Assembly: GCA_027482185.1 (NCBI GenBank)
Contig: JAIXWF010000022.1
Span: 620,001 to 684,000, forward strand
Length of the DNA stretch: 64,000 bases
Direction: 5' to 3'
Source of the DNA: Opitutaceae bacterium
Lineage (GTDB): Bacteria > Verrucomicrobiota > Verrucomicrobiia > Opitutales > Opitutaceae
A program made the translations under genes and the position numbers. The notes beneath the pieces are model-generated. The model was given only the letters and a program-made list of their open reading frames with translations. It was not told where the DNA came from and searched no databases. Positions 36,240 through 46,587 of the stretch are shown piece after piece; within the stretch, counting starts at the first letter, position 1, and every line of letters begins with the position of its first letter.

Positions 36240-39200
36240 TCAGAAGGTGCCTTTGAGGCCGAAGGTCCAGAGGGAGCCGAACTCGGTGCGCTGGCGGAAC
36301 TGGGCGTGGGCGGGGGTGCTGGGACCGTGGACCTCGATGTCGTCGGGGGCGTCGCCGATGTTGCGCAGGGCGGCGAAGAGGCCGAGGCGGCGGGTGAGTT
36401 TGTACTCGGCGTTGAGGTCGACGTAGAGACGCTTGGACCACCAGACGAAGGTGCCGGGCTCGATGCTGGCGCCGGCGGCGATGGCGTTGCGGCGCTGGCG
36501 GCTGCGGTAGTTCCAATTCGCGCGCAGGGTCCAGCGGTCGCGGTTGAAGTTCACGCCCCAGTTGGCCGTGCGGGGAACGAAACCCGGGAAGTTGGTCGCG
36601 GCGGGGCCGAGGAGACGCTGGGCGCTGCCGTTGGCGAAGACGGTGAAGCCGCGGGCCCAGGCGGGCAGGAAGGTCAGCGCCTGCTTGTAGTCGAACGTGA
36701 GGCCCTGCATGCGCACGGTGCTGTCGAGGTTGTACTGCGTCGCCACCGGGTAGTTGCCGTAGACGTTCGGATCGAGGCTGTAGAGGGCGAAGAAGTCGTC
36801 GGGCGGGTTGAAGACGACGTTGCCGAAGAAGTTTTCGAAGTCGCGGCGGAAGGCGCCGACGGAGATCTGGCCGACACCCTGGAAGTAGTACTCGAGGCGG
36901 GTGTTGAAGGTGCGGGCGGACCAGGGCTTGATGGCGACATTGCTGACAGTGATCTGGTCGCCGGGCTGGGGATTCTCCGGATCCGGGAGGGTGAGACCGC
37001 CGGCGTACTGGTTGTAGTCGGGGCGGCCGACGGCGGTGGAAACGGCGGCGCGGACAACGAGATCCTCGCGCACGTTGAAGCTGGCGTTGAGGCTGGGGAA
37101 CCAGCGGAGGTACTCCTTCTCCGCCCGCGCGCCGCGGTCGATGAAGGTGAGCTGCGAGACGCCGAGGGCGTTCGTGGCGGGGACCAGCGGAAGCGGGCGG
37201 CCGTTCGCGCCGAGGACGGGCCGGCCCTGGGCGTCGCGCTGGACGTTGCGGGACGGATCGGTGAGCGGGCCCTCGGCCTCGATGTTCGTCTGCTCGGCGC
37301 GGAGGCCGCCGACGAGCTTGAGGCGGTTGCGGAAAAGCGCGAGGTCGCCGCGCAGGTAGGCGGCGGAGACGAGTTCCTGGGCGCGTTTCGACAGGTTGAT
37401 TTCGGAGCGGTAGTTCGTGTTCGCGTTGGTGGTGAAGTACGCGGGGTTGGCGACGAAGTGGCCGTAGAACAGTTCGCTGCTGACGCCCTGGATGGCGGGG
37501 AAACCGTAGGGCGCGATGCGGCTCGAGAAGCTCGGGTCAATGAACGGCGCCGCGCGGTCGTCGGAGGCCGCGGCGGGCGCGGTGCTGGCGAGGTTGTCGC
37601 GGCCCACGTAGGTGTAGGCGGGGTTGCTCACGCGCTGGTCGCGGGCGGCCTCGCGGAAGTCGAGGCCGGCGCGGAGGGAAAACGGCAGCGGCCCGTGGAA
37701 GTCGCGGCGGACGTTGGCGTAGGCGGTGCGTTTGGTGTCGTCGGTGCCGCGGGTGTTGCCGGTGGCGGCGGTCATGACGTAACTGTCGAGCGAATACGGG
37801 TCGACGGGGTTGCCGGCGGCGTCGGTCACCGTGACGACGCGGGGCCGGAGATAGAAGATGTCGGCGAAGGAAACCGTGACGCCGGTGCGGCGGGCGGTGG
37901 TGGTGTCGAAGAAGCCGGACCGTGTGTTGTGGTTGCGGTTGCGCGCGCGGGAGTAGGAGTAGCCGGCGTCGGATTTCCAGACCGGGCCGTCGTGGCGCCA
38001 GACGACGGAGGGCATGTAGGTCCAGTTGGAGCGGTCGGCGCCGGTGGTCTGGAGCTGGAGATCGCCGGCGCCGGCGGCGCCGCGGGTCGAGACGGTCGTG
38101 AAGTCGCCGGGGGCGACGCGATTCACGTTGAACGTGAGCTGGTTGTGGTTGATCAGCACGTCGAAGGTCGAGGCTTGGAGGGAAAACGCGAAGCGGTCGC
38201 GCGCGGTGGGTTTCCAGTCGACGGTGGCGCCGAAGGAGGAGCGCTTCGTATCCTTGCCGCTGTTACGCACCACGAAGGTCGAGAGGTAGGGGCGGTCGAA
38301 GGACGTGTGCGGGAAGGCGGCGCCGTTGGTGGCGGCCTGGGTGCCGCGCCAGGTGTTCTGCACGAGCGGTTCGCCGGAGTACTGGCGGTTGAAGCCGGCG
38401 GAGAGGGTGAAGCCGAACGTTTTGCTGACGGGGGCGAGGTAGGAGAAATCGGCGCCGGGGTGGATCTTGCGGGTGGGGTGGCGCGGGGCGGGGCTGCGGT
38501 CCCAGTCGCGGGCGTTGTCCCGCATCATGAAGTAGGTGCTGAAGTTGAAGACCGGCTTGGCGCGCTCGAAGGAGGAACGCGGGACGAGGTTGACGGAGCC
38601 GGCGAGGGCGTTGCCCTGGGAATCGGGCGTGGGCGAGAACGAGACCTCGATGCGCGAGAGGTTGTTGATGGAGACTTGGTCGAGACCGACGGAGCGGTTG
38701 GTTCCGCCGGCGCCGCCGCCGACCGCGCTGGCGAGGCCGAAGCCGTCGAGCGTGACGGGCACGTAGTCGCCGGGCACGCCGTTGAGGGAGACGTCGCGGG
38801 CGTTGCCGCCGGCGTAGTCGATGTTCACGCCGGGGAGAAACTTGAGGAACTCCGCGGCGTTGCCCTCGGCGACGTCGCCGAACTCGTCGGTGGCGACGAC
38901 GTTCTTGATGTTCGGGGCGAAGCGCTGCTCGTTGATGGCGAAGGCCGCGCCGCTCATCTCGCGGCTGGTGGCGACGACGAACTGCGAGAGCTGCACCACG
39001 GCGCCGTTGGCGTCGGTCCGCGGCGCCGCGCCGAAGGTCAGGTCGCGGACCGCGGCGGCGCCGGCGGCGAGGGTGACGGCCGAGGTCTGCGTTGGAAAAC
39101 CGGAGAAGAACACCTCGAGGCGCGTTTCGCCCGGCGGCAGGCGGTCGAGCCGGTAGAAGCCGTCGGCGTCGGTGAACGTTTCCTGGCCCGTGGCCGCGAC

Positions 39201-39347
39201 GCGCACCCGCACGCCCTCGAGGAAGTCGCCGGTGGCGGCGTTCTGCACGCGGCCGGAGACCGTCGCGAGCGCCGGCTCCTGGGCGGGTCCGGAGACGGCG
39301 GCGAGGCAGGCGAGGAAGAGTCCAAGCAGGAAGCGGAGGCGGTTCAT
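36240..39347 (-). CDS. TonB-dependent receptor with N-terminal carboxypeptidase-like domain
   Basis: A 1035-residue outer-membrane importer. The signal peptide (MNRLRFLLGLFLACLAAVSGPAQ) precedes a carboxypeptidase regulatory-like domain (ATVSGRVQNAATGDFLEGVRV to about 110), a plug domain (EFGDVAEGNAAEFLKFLPGVNIDY, VSLNGVPGDYVPVTLDGFGLA, about 145-215) and a long barrel ending SLWTFGLKGTF. It is of the same broad class as the receptor at 23812 but clearly not a recent copy, since the two differ throughout the plug. The helical-toroid gene lies 174 bases upstream and the NHL gene follows downstream on the same strand, which suggests a polysaccharide-degradation and uptake group. The ligand is unknown. 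Confidence 0.9.
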   Translation of the reverse strand: MNRLRFLLGLFLACLAAVSGPAQEPALATVSGRVQNAATGDFLEGVRVRVAATGQETFTDADGFYRLDRLPPGETRLEVFFSGFPTQTSAVTLAAGAAAVRDLTFGAAPRTDANGAVVQLSQFVVATSREMSGAAFAINEQRFAPNIKNVVATDEFGDVAEGNAAEFLKFLPGVNIDYAGGNARDVSLNGVPGDYVPVTLDGFGLASAVGGGAGGTNRSVGLDQVSINNLSRIEVSFSPTPDSQGNALAGSVNLVPRSSFERAKPVFNFSTYFMMRDNARDWDRSPAPRHPTRKIHPGADFSYLAPVSKTFGFTLSAGFNRQYSGEPLVQNTWRGTQAATNGAAFPHTSFDRPYLSTFVVRNSGKDTKRSSFGATVDWKPTARDRFAFSLQASTFDVLINHNQLTFNVNRVAPGDFTTVSTRGAAGAGDLQLQTTGADRSNWTYMPSVVWRHDGPVWKSDAGYSYSRARNRNHNTRSGFFDTTTARRTGVTVSFADIFYLRPRVVTVTDAAGNPVDPYSLDSYVMTAATGNTRGTDDTKRTAYANVRRDFHGPLPFSLRAGLDFREAARDQRVSNPAYTYVGRDNLASTAPAAASDDRAAPFIDPSFSSRIAPYGFPAIQGVSSELFYGHFVANPAYFTTNANTNYRSEINLSKRAQELVSAAYLRGDLALFRNRLKLVGGLRAEQTNIEAEGPLTDPSRNVQRDAQGRPVLGANGRPLPLVPATNALGVSQLTFIDRGARAEKEYLRWFPSLNASFNVREDLVVRAAVSTAVGRPDYNQYAGGLTLPDPENPQPGDQITVSNVAIKPWSARTFNTRLEYYFQGVGQISVGAFRRDFENFFGNVVFNPPDDFFALYSLDPNVYGNYPVATQYNLDSTVRMQGLTFDYKQALTFLPAWARGFTVFANGSAQRLLGPAATNFPGFVPRTANWGVNFNRDRWTLRANWNYRSRQRRNAIAAGASIEPGTFVWWSKRLYVDLNAEYKLTRRLGLFAALRNIGDAPDDIEVHGPSTPAHAQFRQRTEFGSLWTFGLKGTF

Positions 39348-39521
39348 GGGAGCGGGGTTGCGGGGGTGTAAGACGGGCGTTGCGCGGCCGCGCGCAGCGG
39401 GGCTGCAGCGAAGCCGGGGCGACTGCCGGCGGGGTGGAGCGGCGGGGCCGCGGGGTCCGGCGAAAATCGGGTTCGGGCGCCGCGGTCTCAAGTCCCAATT
39501 CGCGGCCGGGCGGCCGCGGGT

Positions 39522-40760
39522 TCAACGCACGGCCGCGAAGGCGAGAAACTGGCCCCATTCGCGGGGGCCGAGCGGGGCCTGGCCGCGGCGGAATTCGTCC
39601 GACACGAGCCGGCCGAGGGCGTCGAGGGCCGAGTCGGACAAGGTCGACCGCAGAAAATCCCGATCGGCGGCGAAGACCCGGTGCACGGCGAGCAACGCTT
39701 CCATCGCCTTGTCTTTGTTCGGGGCGCCGGGGCCGGCGAAGTCGGCGTTGCGGGCGCGGAGGCCGAGCGCGAGCGCGCGGACGAGCTCGGGGCGGGCGGC
39801 GTCGTCCGCCGGCAGCGCGCCGATCGTCTCGGCGAGGGCGCGCAGCATGATGTAGTGGTAGGCGGGGCGGGCGTTGTGCGGGTCGAGCCAGCGGCCGGCG
39901 CGGGGTCCGTCGGCGAGTTGGCCGGGGATGACGCCGTGGCGCAGCTTCGCGACGGCGGCGTCGAGGTAGAGGCGTTCGCCCGTGGCGGCGGCGGCGCGGG
40001 CCAGCAGGTGGGCGCTGAAGCTGTTGTAGTTCCAGTTGCGCGCGAGCGGGCGGGCGAGGGCCCAGTCGGCGGCGCGGCGGGCGCCGGCGAGGTCGCGCGC
40101 GTCCTTGGTTTCCCGATACAAATCGAGGAGGGCGGTGCCGGCCTCGGCGTTGTCGAATTGCAGGCCGCCGTCGTCGCCGTCGTCGATCACCCAGCCGCGG
40201 TGCAGGAAGCGGTCGAGTTGGCCGGTTTGTTCCGCGCGCCGCAAAAAGCGGTCGGCGGCGGCGAAGGCGGGGTCGCGGGTGGCGCCGCGCACGGCGGGAA
40301 ACGGAAAGAGTCCGGCGCCGGCCTCGGCCTGGGCGGCGAGGAGGTAGTCGGCGGCGAGACGCGCTTCGCGGAGGGCGCGGTCGGCGCCTTCGAGCCCGGC
40401 GCCGGCCGCGGCGGCGCAGCCCGCGACGACGGCGGCGGGTTCGCGCAGGGCGTGTTCGAGTTTCGCGGGCTCGAGACCGGGGCGCCACCACCGGAGTTTT
40501 TCGAGCCGGGGCAGGGTGCGGGCGAAGGCGGACCGCGCCTCCGCGGGCGTGAGCCAGGCGGCGTCGCGCGGAATGGGCAGATGGCGGTCCGCGACCTCCG
40601 GCGTGCCGGCGCGGGGCCCGAGGCGGGCGCGCACGACGGCGACCTCGGCCTGGATCTTCGCGGGATCGATCGGGCCGGTCGGGCCGGCGGGCGCGGCGCA
40701 CGCGGCGGGGACGGGCGGCAGCAGCGCGAGCGCGATCGCAAGGGGGACGAAGGAACGCAT
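39522..40760 (-). CDS. Exported alpha/alpha-toroid protein, possible glycosidase or lyase
   Basis: A 412-residue protein with a signal peptide ([23 protein letters not shown]). The rest is all-helical, with repeated helical pairs such as [64 protein letters not shown] and [32 protein letters not shown]. This is the pattern of six-hairpin glycosidases and polysaccharide lyases. [19 protein letters not shown] near residue 195 could form an acidic active-site loop. I do not recognise a CAZy family. Its position upstream of the TonB receptor gene, same strand, favours carbohydrate processing. It is divergent from guaA with 120 bases between the starts. Confidence 0.6.
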   Translation of the reverse strand: MRSFVPLAIALALLPPVPAACAAPAGPTGPIDPAKIQAEVAVVRARLGPRAGTPEVADRHLPIPRDAAWLTPAEARSAFARTLPRLEKLRWWRPGLEPAKLEHALREPAAVVAGCAAAAGAGLEGADRALREARLAADYLLAAQAEAGAGLFPFPAVRGATRDPAFAAADRFLRRAEQTGQLDRFLHRGWVIDDGDDGGLQFDNAEAGTALLDLYRETKDARDLAGARRAADWALARPLARNWNYNSFSAHLLARAAAATGERLYLDAAVAKLRHGVIPGQLADGPRAGRWLDPHNARPAYHYIMLRALAETIGALPADDAARPELVRALALGLRARNADFAGPGAPNKDKAMEALLAVHRVFAADRDFLRSTLSDSALDALGRLVSDEFRRGQAPLGPREWGQFLAFAAVR

Positions 40761-40880
40761 CGGGGCGGAATCGTTGGCGGGGCGAACGCGTGGCGGCGAG
40801 CCCGGCGTTTCGCGCCCGGCGCAGAATCGCACTTGCCCCGGCGGGGGCGCGCGTTCTGCTACACGTTTTTCCCGCCGCAC

Positions 40881-42422
40881 ATGCCTTCCACGATCGCCGT
40901 TCTGGACTTCGGTTCGCAGCTCACGCAGGTCATCGCCCGCCGGATCCGCGAGTGCCAAGTCTACTCGAAGATCTACCACTACTCGACCCCGGCCGCGAAG
41001 CTCCGCGCCGACGGCGTCGTCGGCATCATCCTCTCCGGCGGCCCCCAGAGCGTCTATTCGAAGCAGGCGCCGCATCCCGATCCCGAGATCTTCAAGCTGG
41101 GCGTGCCGATGCTGGGCATCTGCTACGGCGTGCAGCTGATGGGCTACTTCCTCGACGGCGTCGTCGAGCACAGCAAGGCCCGCGAGTACGGCCACGGCGT
41201 GCTCACGGTGAAGAAGGCGGGCCGGCTCTTCGCCGGGTTGCCGAAGAAAGTCCGGGTCTGGAATTCGCACGGCGACAAACTCACGAAGCTGCCGCCGGGC
41301 TTCCGCGCGATCGGCACGACGGAGAATTCGCCGTTCGCCGCGATCGAGGATCTCCAGCGCAACTTCTACGGCATCCAGTTCCACCCGGAAGTGTTCCACA
41401 CCGAGCGCGGCGTGGAGATGATCCGCAACTTCCTGCTCGGCGTGTGCGGCGTGAAACAGGAGTGGACGACACGCGACTTCATCGCCCAGGCGGTCGAGAA
41501 GATCCGCGACCAAGTCGGCTCCGGCCGCGTGCTGCTCGGACTTTCCGGCGGCGTCGATTCCTCGGTGGCGGCCGCGCTGCTGCACAAGGCCATCGGCAAG
41601 CAGCTCACCTGCGTGTTCGTCGACAACGGCCTGCTCCGCAAGGGCGAGCGCGCCGCGGTCGAGAAACTCTACGGCGACCACTTCAAGATCGACCTCCGCG
41701 TGGTCGACGCGTCGAAGCTCTTCCTCCGCCGCCTCAAGGGCGTCACCGAGCCCGAGCAGAAGCGCAAGATCATCGGCCGCACCTTCGTCGAAGTCTTCGA
41801 GCAGTCGCTCAAGTCGATCAAGGGCCGCGCCCAGTTCCTCGGCCAAGGCACGCTTTACCCGGACGTGATCGAGAGCGTCTCGATCGGCGGCAATCCCGCT
41901 TCGCTGATCAAGACGCACCATAATGTCGGCGGTCTGCCCGAGCGCATGAAGCTGAAGCTGATCGAGCCGTTGCGCGAACTCTTCAAGGACGAGGTTCGCC
42001 GCGTCGGCGAGGCGCTCGGCCTGCCGCGCGAGGTCGTGTGGCGCCAGCCGTTCCCGGGGCCCGGTCTCGGCGTGCGCGTAATGGGCGACATCACCGCCGA
42101 GAAGCTCGAGATTTTGCGCAACGCCGACTACGTGCTCCAGGAAGAGATGTTGGCCAGCGGTTACTATTACAAGGTGTGGCAGTCGTTCTGCGTTTTCCTG
42201 CCGGTCCGGACCGTCGGCGTGTTCGGCGACGAGCGCACCTACGATTACGTGATCGCGATGCGCATCGTCGAAAGCACCGACGCGATGACCGCGGACTGGG
42301 CCAAGCTGCCGCACGAACTCCTGCAGAAAATCTCCAGCCGCATCACCAACGAGGTGCGCGGCGTCGGCCGGGTCGTCTACGACGTGAGTTCGAAGCCGCC
42401 GGCGACAATCGAGTGGGAGTGA
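40881..42422 (+). CDS. guaA: GMP synthase (glutamine-hydrolysing)
   Basis: Converts XMP to GMP using ATP and ammonia from glutamine, the last step of guanine nucleotide synthesis. The 513-residue protein has both domains. The class-I glutaminase domain shows the nucleophile in [12 protein letters not shown] (Cys81) and the His-Glu pair in [11 protein letters not shown] near 168. The ATP pyrophosphatase domain has the P-loop [14 protein letters not shown] near 215 and the C-terminal XMP-binding region ([13 protein letters not shown], then the ending KPPATIEWE). Length and order are standard. No guanine riboswitch or Shine-Dalgarno motif is visible upstream. The LolA-like gene follows 58 bases later. 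Confidence 0.97.
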   Translation: MPSTIAVLDFGSQLTQVIARRIRECQVYSKIYHYSTPAAKLRADGVVGIILSGGPQSVYSKQAPHPDPEIFKLGVPMLGICYGVQLMGYFLDGVVEHSKAREYGHGVLTVKKAGRLFAGLPKKVRVWNSHGDKLTKLPPGFRAIGTTENSPFAAIEDLQRNFYGIQFHPEVFHTERGVEMIRNFLLGVCGVKQEWTTRDFIAQAVEKIRDQVGSGRVLLGLSGGVDSSVAAALLHKAIGKQLTCVFVDNGLLRKGERAAVEKLYGDHFKIDLRVVDASKLFLRRLKGVTEPEQKRKIIGRTFVEVFEQSLKSIKGRAQFLGQGTLYPDVIESVSIGGNPASLIKTHHNVGGLPERMKLKLIEPLRELFKDEVRRVGEALGLPREVVWRQPFPGPGLGVRVMGDITAEKLEILRNADYVLQEEMLASGYYYKVWQSFCVFLPVRTVGVFGDERTYDYVIAMRIVESTDAMTADWAKLPHELLQKISSRITNEVRGVGRVVYDVSSKPPATIEWE

Positions 42423-42480
42423 GTTGCCCCGCGGCCCGCCCGCGCTTCCCTTTGCCCCGAACCTCCGCCACCGTCCGCCC

Positions 42481-43242
42481 ATGATCCCTTCGTTCCCGCG
42501 CCGCCTCGTTTCCGTGCTGTCCGCCCTGATGCTTGCGACCGTCGCTTCCGCCGCCGAACCCGCGATCATCGCCAAGGCCCGCGCCTACCTCGGCAACGAG
42601 GCCGCCCTCGAGGCCGTGAAATCGGTGCACTACGTCGGCACCCTCATCACCGCCGATCCGGCCGATGCCACGAAACAAACGCGCGCGGCGATGGAGATCA
42701 TCTTCCAGAAACCCGGCCAGCAGCGCATTGTCGCCACCTCCGACAAGGTGATCGAGACCACGGCGCTCGACGGTTACGACGGCTGGCAGCGCATCCAGGA
42801 CGCCGCCAACCCCACCAAGTGGCGCCAGACCCTCCTTGGCTCCGAGCAAATCAAGCGCCTCCGCGCAAACACTTGGGAAAATCTCGCTTACTTCCGCGGC
42901 ATCGAGCGCGTCGGCGGCCGCCTCGAAGACCAGGGCGCCAAGACCGTCGAGGGCGTGGCCTGCCAGAAGATCGCCTTCATCCACGGCCCCGGGATCGTGT
43001 TCTACCGCTACTTCGATGTCGCGACCGGCCGCTTGGTCTTCACCGAAACCGAAGCCGGCGGCACCATCCGCGAGCAGGGCGAAATGATCGTCAACGGCAT
43101 CCGTTTCCCCCGCAGCATCGTGACCTCGACGAAGAACGCCCAAGGCCAGACGCAGACCGTCACGATCAATTTCGAGAAGATCACGGTGAACACTGTATTC
43201 CCCGAGAACCAATTCCGGGTGCCGGCGCTCAAGGGTCAGTAA
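42481..43242 (+). CDS. Exported LolA-like outer-membrane lipoprotein-sorting family protein
   Basis: A 253-residue periplasmic protein with signal peptide MIPSFPRRLVSVLSALMLATVASA. The mature part shows the pattern of the LolA/LppX fold: KARAYLGNEAALEAVKSVHYVGTL, AAMEIIFQKPGQQRIVATSDKVIETTALDGYDGWQ, then strands FYRYFDVATGRLVFTETEAGG and IRFPRSIVTSTKNAQGQTQTVTINFEKITVN, ending NTVFPENQFRVPALKGQ. Proteins of this type, common in Opitutaceae, are exported beta-sheet lipid carriers or of unknown function. There is no lipobox. It may be co-transcribed with guaA. Confidence 0.65.
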   Translation: MIPSFPRRLVSVLSALMLATVASAAEPAIIAKARAYLGNEAALEAVKSVHYVGTLITADPADATKQTRAAMEIIFQKPGQQRIVATSDKVIETTALDGYDGWQRIQDAANPTKWRQTLLGSEQIKRLRANTWENLAYFRGIERVGGRLEDQGAKTVEGVACQKIAFIHGPGIVFYRYFDVATGRLVFTETEAGGTIREQGEMIVNGIRFPRSIVTSTKNAQGQTQTVTINFEKITVNTVFPENQFRVPALKGQ

Positions 43243-43400
43243 AGCGCGGTTGGTCAGTGGTTTAATGGGTTTATAGGTCCGCGGAGGCGGACGCCGACGG
43301 CAGCCGCATTCAGAGGCTCCGCGGCCCGCTCCACCGGGGGTGCGCCCTGAGAAAATTCTCGCGACGCCGGCCGGTGCTCCCTACATGAGGCGTCCCCTCC

Positions 43401-44696
43401 ATGCGTACGCTTCATCACGCCTCCAAGACCTTTGCGGAAGACCTGGCTTCGTTTTGCCGCGGCTCGGTTGTCCCGAAGGAGATCAGCGATTCCGTCGCGG
43501 CCATCTTGGCCGATGTCCGGATCCGGGGCGATGAGGCGGTCTCCTACTACGCGGCCAAGTTCGACGGCGCGAAGCTCCGCGCCCGCGATTTCCGCGTGCC
43601 GGCCAACGATTTTCTCGTCGCCACCAAACGTTTGCCCGCCGCCGAACTGAAGGCGCTGCAGGCCGCCCGCGAAAACATCGTCGCCTTCAACAAACGCGGC
43701 CTGCCGGAAAACTGGACCGCCAAGAACAAGCACGGCGCCGTGATCGGCGAGAAGTTCGACCCGATCCGCCGCGTGGGCCTCTACATTCCCGGCGGCGAAG
43801 TGCCCCTCGTTTCCACGGTTCTGATGACCGTCACGCTGGCCAAGATCGCCGGCTGCCCGGAGATCGCGGTGTTCACGCCGTCCAATTCCGACGGCAAGGT
43901 CGCCGACGGCATGCTCGCCGCCCTGCACCTCCTCGGCATCGGGGAAGTCTACCGCGTCGGCGGCGTCCAGGCGATCGGCGCCATGGCCTACGGCACGACG
44001 ACGATTGCGCCCGTCGACAAAGTTTTCGGCCCGGGCAACGCGTATGTCTGCGAGGCGAAACGCCAGGTTTTCGGCACCGTCGGCGTCGATTCGCTCCCCG
44101 GTCCCAGCGAGGTCATGGTCATCGCCGACGAGACGGCCAAGCCCGGCTTCGTCGCCGCCGATTTGCTGGCGCAGGCCGAACACGGTTCCGGCCGCGAGAA
44201 GATCTACCTCGTCGCCACCTCGGGCGACATCCTCGCGAAGGTCGCGTCGGAAATCCGCACCCAGCTGCAGGTCCTGACCCGTTCCGAAAAAACGCAGCGC
44301 GTGCTCGAGCACGGCTTCGTCGCCATCGAGGCCAAGTCGCTCGCCCAGGCCGCGTCGATCGCCAACTACGTCGCCCCCGAGCATCTCGAGCTGATCGTCG
44401 CCGAGGCCGCGGCCAAGAAACTCACGGCCGACATCACGACGGCCGGCGCGATTATGGTCGGCAACTATTCGCCGACCGCGCTGGGCGATTTCACCGCCGG
44501 TCCCAGCCATGTGCTGCCGACGGGCCGCGCCGGACGTTTCTTCAGCGGCCTGCGCGTCGCCGATTTCATCCGCCGCACGAGCCTCATCCACTACGACCGC
44601 GCGAGCGTGAAGAAGGCCGAGCCCGTCGTCGCCGCCTTCGCGGCGATGGAGAAACTCGACGCCCACGGCCGCAGCGTGCGCATCCGCACGCTCTGA
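43401..44696 (+). CDS. hisD: Histidinol dehydrogenase
   Basis: Oxidises L-histidinol to histidine in two NAD+-dependent steps, the last of the pathway. The 431-residue protein carries the family features: VGLYIPGGEVPLVSTVLMT near residue 130, GPGNAYVCEAKRQVFGTVGVDSLPGPSEVMVIADE near 210, the zinc-ligand region LLAQAEHGSGREKIYL near 255 and the catalytic Glu-His in YVAPEHLELIV near 326. The ATG at 43401 follows an unusual spacer of 158 bases with an AT-richer stretch at 43250-43285 that could hold a promoter. It heads the cluster hisD-hisC-hisB-hisH. Confidence 0.96.
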   Translation: MRTLHHASKTFAEDLASFCRGSVVPKEISDSVAAILADVRIRGDEAVSYYAAKFDGAKLRARDFRVPANDFLVATKRLPAAELKALQAARENIVAFNKRGLPENWTAKNKHGAVIGEKFDPIRRVGLYIPGGEVPLVSTVLMTVTLAKIAGCPEIAVFTPSNSDGKVADGMLAALHLLGIGEVYRVGGVQAIGAMAYGTTTIAPVDKVFGPGNAYVCEAKRQVFGTVGVDSLPGPSEVMVIADETAKPGFVAADLLAQAEHGSGREKIYLVATSGDILAKVASEIRTQLQVLTRSEKTQRVLEHGFVAIEAKSLAQAASIANYVAPEHLELIVAEAAAKKLTADITTAGAIMVGNYSPTALGDFTAGPSHVLPTGRAGRFFSGLRVADFIRRTSLIHYDRASVKKAEPVVAAFAAMEKLDAHGRSVRIRTL

Positions 44697-44711
44697 TGCG
44701 CCCGGCGCCGG

Positions 44712-44743
44712 CCGGCCCGAAAAGGATTTTGTTTTTCGGCCGG
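44712..44743 (+). repeat. Hairpin between hisD and hisC
   Basis: CCGGCCCGAAAA and TTTTTCGGCCGG pair with one bulged C around an 8-base loop, 16 bases after the hisD stop. There is no trailing T tract, so it could be an mRNA-processing or attenuation hairpin rather than a terminator. Confidence 0.4.
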
Positions 44744-44766
44744 TTCGTGCCTGCTTGCCGACCGCC

Positions 44767-45894
44767 ATGTCCGCTCCCACGTCCCTCGCGCTCCCGCACA
44801 TCGCGAAACTCCACGCCTACACGCCGGGCTTGCAGCCGACGGAGCCGGGTTGGACGAAGCTGAACACCAACGAGTGCCCGTACCCGCCGAGCCCGCGCGT
44901 GGCGGAGGCGATCCGGCGCGAGGTCGGCGCCGACGGCGCCGCGCTGCGGCTTTATCCGAATCCGAAGAGCAGCCCGCTCCGCGCCGCCGTCGCGCAACTC
45001 CACACCCGCGATCTGCCCGGGCTCACGGAGGACAACGTCTGCATCGGCAACGGCTCCGACGACATTCTCAATCTGCTGATCCGCGCGTTTTGCACGCAGG
45101 AGGCCGCCGCCGGCCTGACGTTGCCGAGCTATTCGCTGTATCCGGTCCTCGTCGAGATCCAGGACGGCCGCACCGCCGTCGTGGAATTCGACCGTTCCAT
45201 GCGGCTCCCCGTCGAGCGCATCGCGGCCTCGCCGGCGCGCGCGTTTTTCCTGACCTCCCCCAACGCCCCGACCGGCGTCGCCTTCGCCAACGCCGACCTC
45301 GAGCGCGTGCTCGCGTCGTACCGCGGGCTTTTCGTCGTCGACGAAGCGTACGCGCCCTTCGCGACGGAGAACGCCGTGCCGCTGCTCGCGCGTTTCCCGA
45401 ATCTCGTGATCGTACGCACGCTGTCCAAGGCCCATGCGCTCGCCGGCATCCGCGTCGGCTACGCGCTCGCGCACCCGGACCTCATCGGCGTCCTCGACCG
45501 CGTGCGCGACAGCTACAACGTCAACCGCCTCTCCCAGGCCGCCGCTCTCGCCGCGGTGGGCGACGCGGCGTACTACGACGGCGTCGTCGCGCGGGTGAAG
45601 GCGACGCGCGATGCATTCGTGGCCGACCTGACGGGGCGCCGCGGCTGGTTCACGTATCCGTCGCAGGCCAACTTCGTCTTCACGGAACCGCGCGATGCCC
45701 GGGGCGCGAGCGGCCCGGCCGTGGCGAAGTCCGCCTACGATTTCCTTTTCCGGCACAAGGTGCTGATCCGCTACTTCCCGAGCCACGCCTTGACCGCCAG
45801 TTTCCTGCGGCTCAGCGTCGGCACGGACGCGGAGATGCGCGTTCTCAGCGAAACTCTCGACGCATGGCAACAGGCTCCCGCACCAGCACCGTAA
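44767..45894 (+). CDS. hisC: Histidinol-phosphate aminotransferase
   Basis: A PLP enzyme that transfers an amino group from glutamate to imidazole-acetol phosphate. The 375-residue protein has the class-I/II aminotransferase features: [15 protein letters not shown] near residue 32, [19 protein letters not shown] near 90, [11 protein letters not shown] near 192 with the cofactor Asp and Tyr, and the Schiff-base lysine in [17 protein letters not shown] near 222. The ATG at 44767 is preferred; a TTG at 44755 is in frame. Its last 31 bases overlap the start of hisB in another frame, indicating translational coupling. Confidence 0.94.
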   Translation: MSAPTSLALPHIAKLHAYTPGLQPTEPGWTKLNTNECPYPPSPRVAEAIRREVGADGAALRLYPNPKSSPLRAAVAQLHTRDLPGLTEDNVCIGNGSDDILNLLIRAFCTQEAAAGLTLPSYSLYPVLVEIQDGRTAVVEFDRSMRLPVERIAASPARAFFLTSPNAPTGVAFANADLERVLASYRGLFVVDEAYAPFATENAVPLLARFPNLVIVRTLSKAHALAGIRVGYALAHPDLIGVLDRVRDSYNVNRLSQAAALAAVGDAAYYDGVVARVKATRDAFVADLTGRRGWFTYPSQANFVFTEPRDARGASGPAVAKSAYDFLFRHKVLIRYFPSHALTASFLRLSVGTDAEMRVLSETLDAWQQAPAPAP

Positions 45895-46463
45895 ACCGCA
45901 AAACCGCGGAAACCGACATCGCGCTCACCCTCGCGATCGACGGCCGCGGCACGGCGAAGATCGACACCGGCGTGCCGTTCTTCGACCACATGCTGACGCT
46001 GTTCGCGAAGCACGGCCTCTTCGATCTCGAGGTGAAGGCCAAGGGCGACGTCGACGTCGACTACCACCACACCGTCGAGGACGTGGGCCTCGTGCTCGGC
46101 CAGGCCTTCAAGGAAGCGCTTGGGGCCAAGACGGGCATCCGCCGCTACGGCTTTTTCCTGCTGCCGATGGACGAATCGCTCGCGCGCGTCGTCGTCGACC
46201 TCGGCGGCCGGCCGCACCTCGTGTACGAGGCGAACCCGCCGACGATGTTCGTGCGCGATTTCAACATCGTGCTCGTGAAGGAATTTTGCCGCGCCTTCAG
46301 CAACGCCCTCGGCGCCAACCTCCACGTGCACCTCGAGTACGGCGAGGAGCCGCACCATGTCGCGGAGGCGATCTTCAAGGGGCTCGCGCGCGCGCTCGAT
46401 ATCGCGACGCAGATCGATCCCCGCGCCGCCGACCAGGTGCCCAGCACCAAGGGCAGCATCTGA
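45864..46463 (+). CDS. hisB: Imidazoleglycerol-phosphate dehydratase
   Basis: Dehydrates imidazoleglycerol phosphate, a Mn2+-dependent step of histidine synthesis. The 199-residue monofunctional protein shows [17 protein letters not shown] near residue 37, the metal motif [13 protein letters not shown] near 71, and the second copy [18 protein letters not shown] near 167, the two pseudo-repeats that bind the Mn2+ pair. No phosphatase domain is fused, unlike E. coli HisB. The ATG at 45864 lies inside hisC, so the genes overlap by 31 bases. A repeat-rich gap of 88 bases separates it from hisH. Confidence 0.95.
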   Translation: MATGSRTSTVNRKTAETDIALTLAIDGRGTAKIDTGVPFFDHMLTLFAKHGLFDLEVKAKGDVDVDYHHTVEDVGLVLGQAFKEALGAKTGIRRYGFFLLPMDESLARVVVDLGGRPHLVYEANPPTMFVRDFNIVLVKEFCRAFSNALGANLHVHLEYGEEPHHVAEAIFKGLARALDIATQIDPRAADQVPSTKGSI

Positions 46464-46551
46464 ACGAATCAGCAGCGGTCGGAGAAAGCCGGCGGATTGA
46501 CGTTGCGGAATTTCGTTTCCGTCCGGCTCCGCCCTCCCGCCCCCAAGCCGC

Positions 46552-46587
46552 GTGAACTCCGAACTCCCAACGCCCAACTCCGAACCC
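46552..46587. repeat. CGAACTC period-7 array at the hisH start
   Basis: Five units read GAACTCC, GAACTCC, CAACGCC, CAACTCC and GAACCCG. The array starts just inside a GTG codon that is in frame with hisH. It matches the long CGAACTC block near 10343. Confidence 0.7.

Noticed and set aside
40761-40880. A guanine-sensing riboswitch or clear sigma-70 promoter before guaA
   Set aside because: No aptamer core is present, and the best -35/-10 pair has a spacing above 20 bases.
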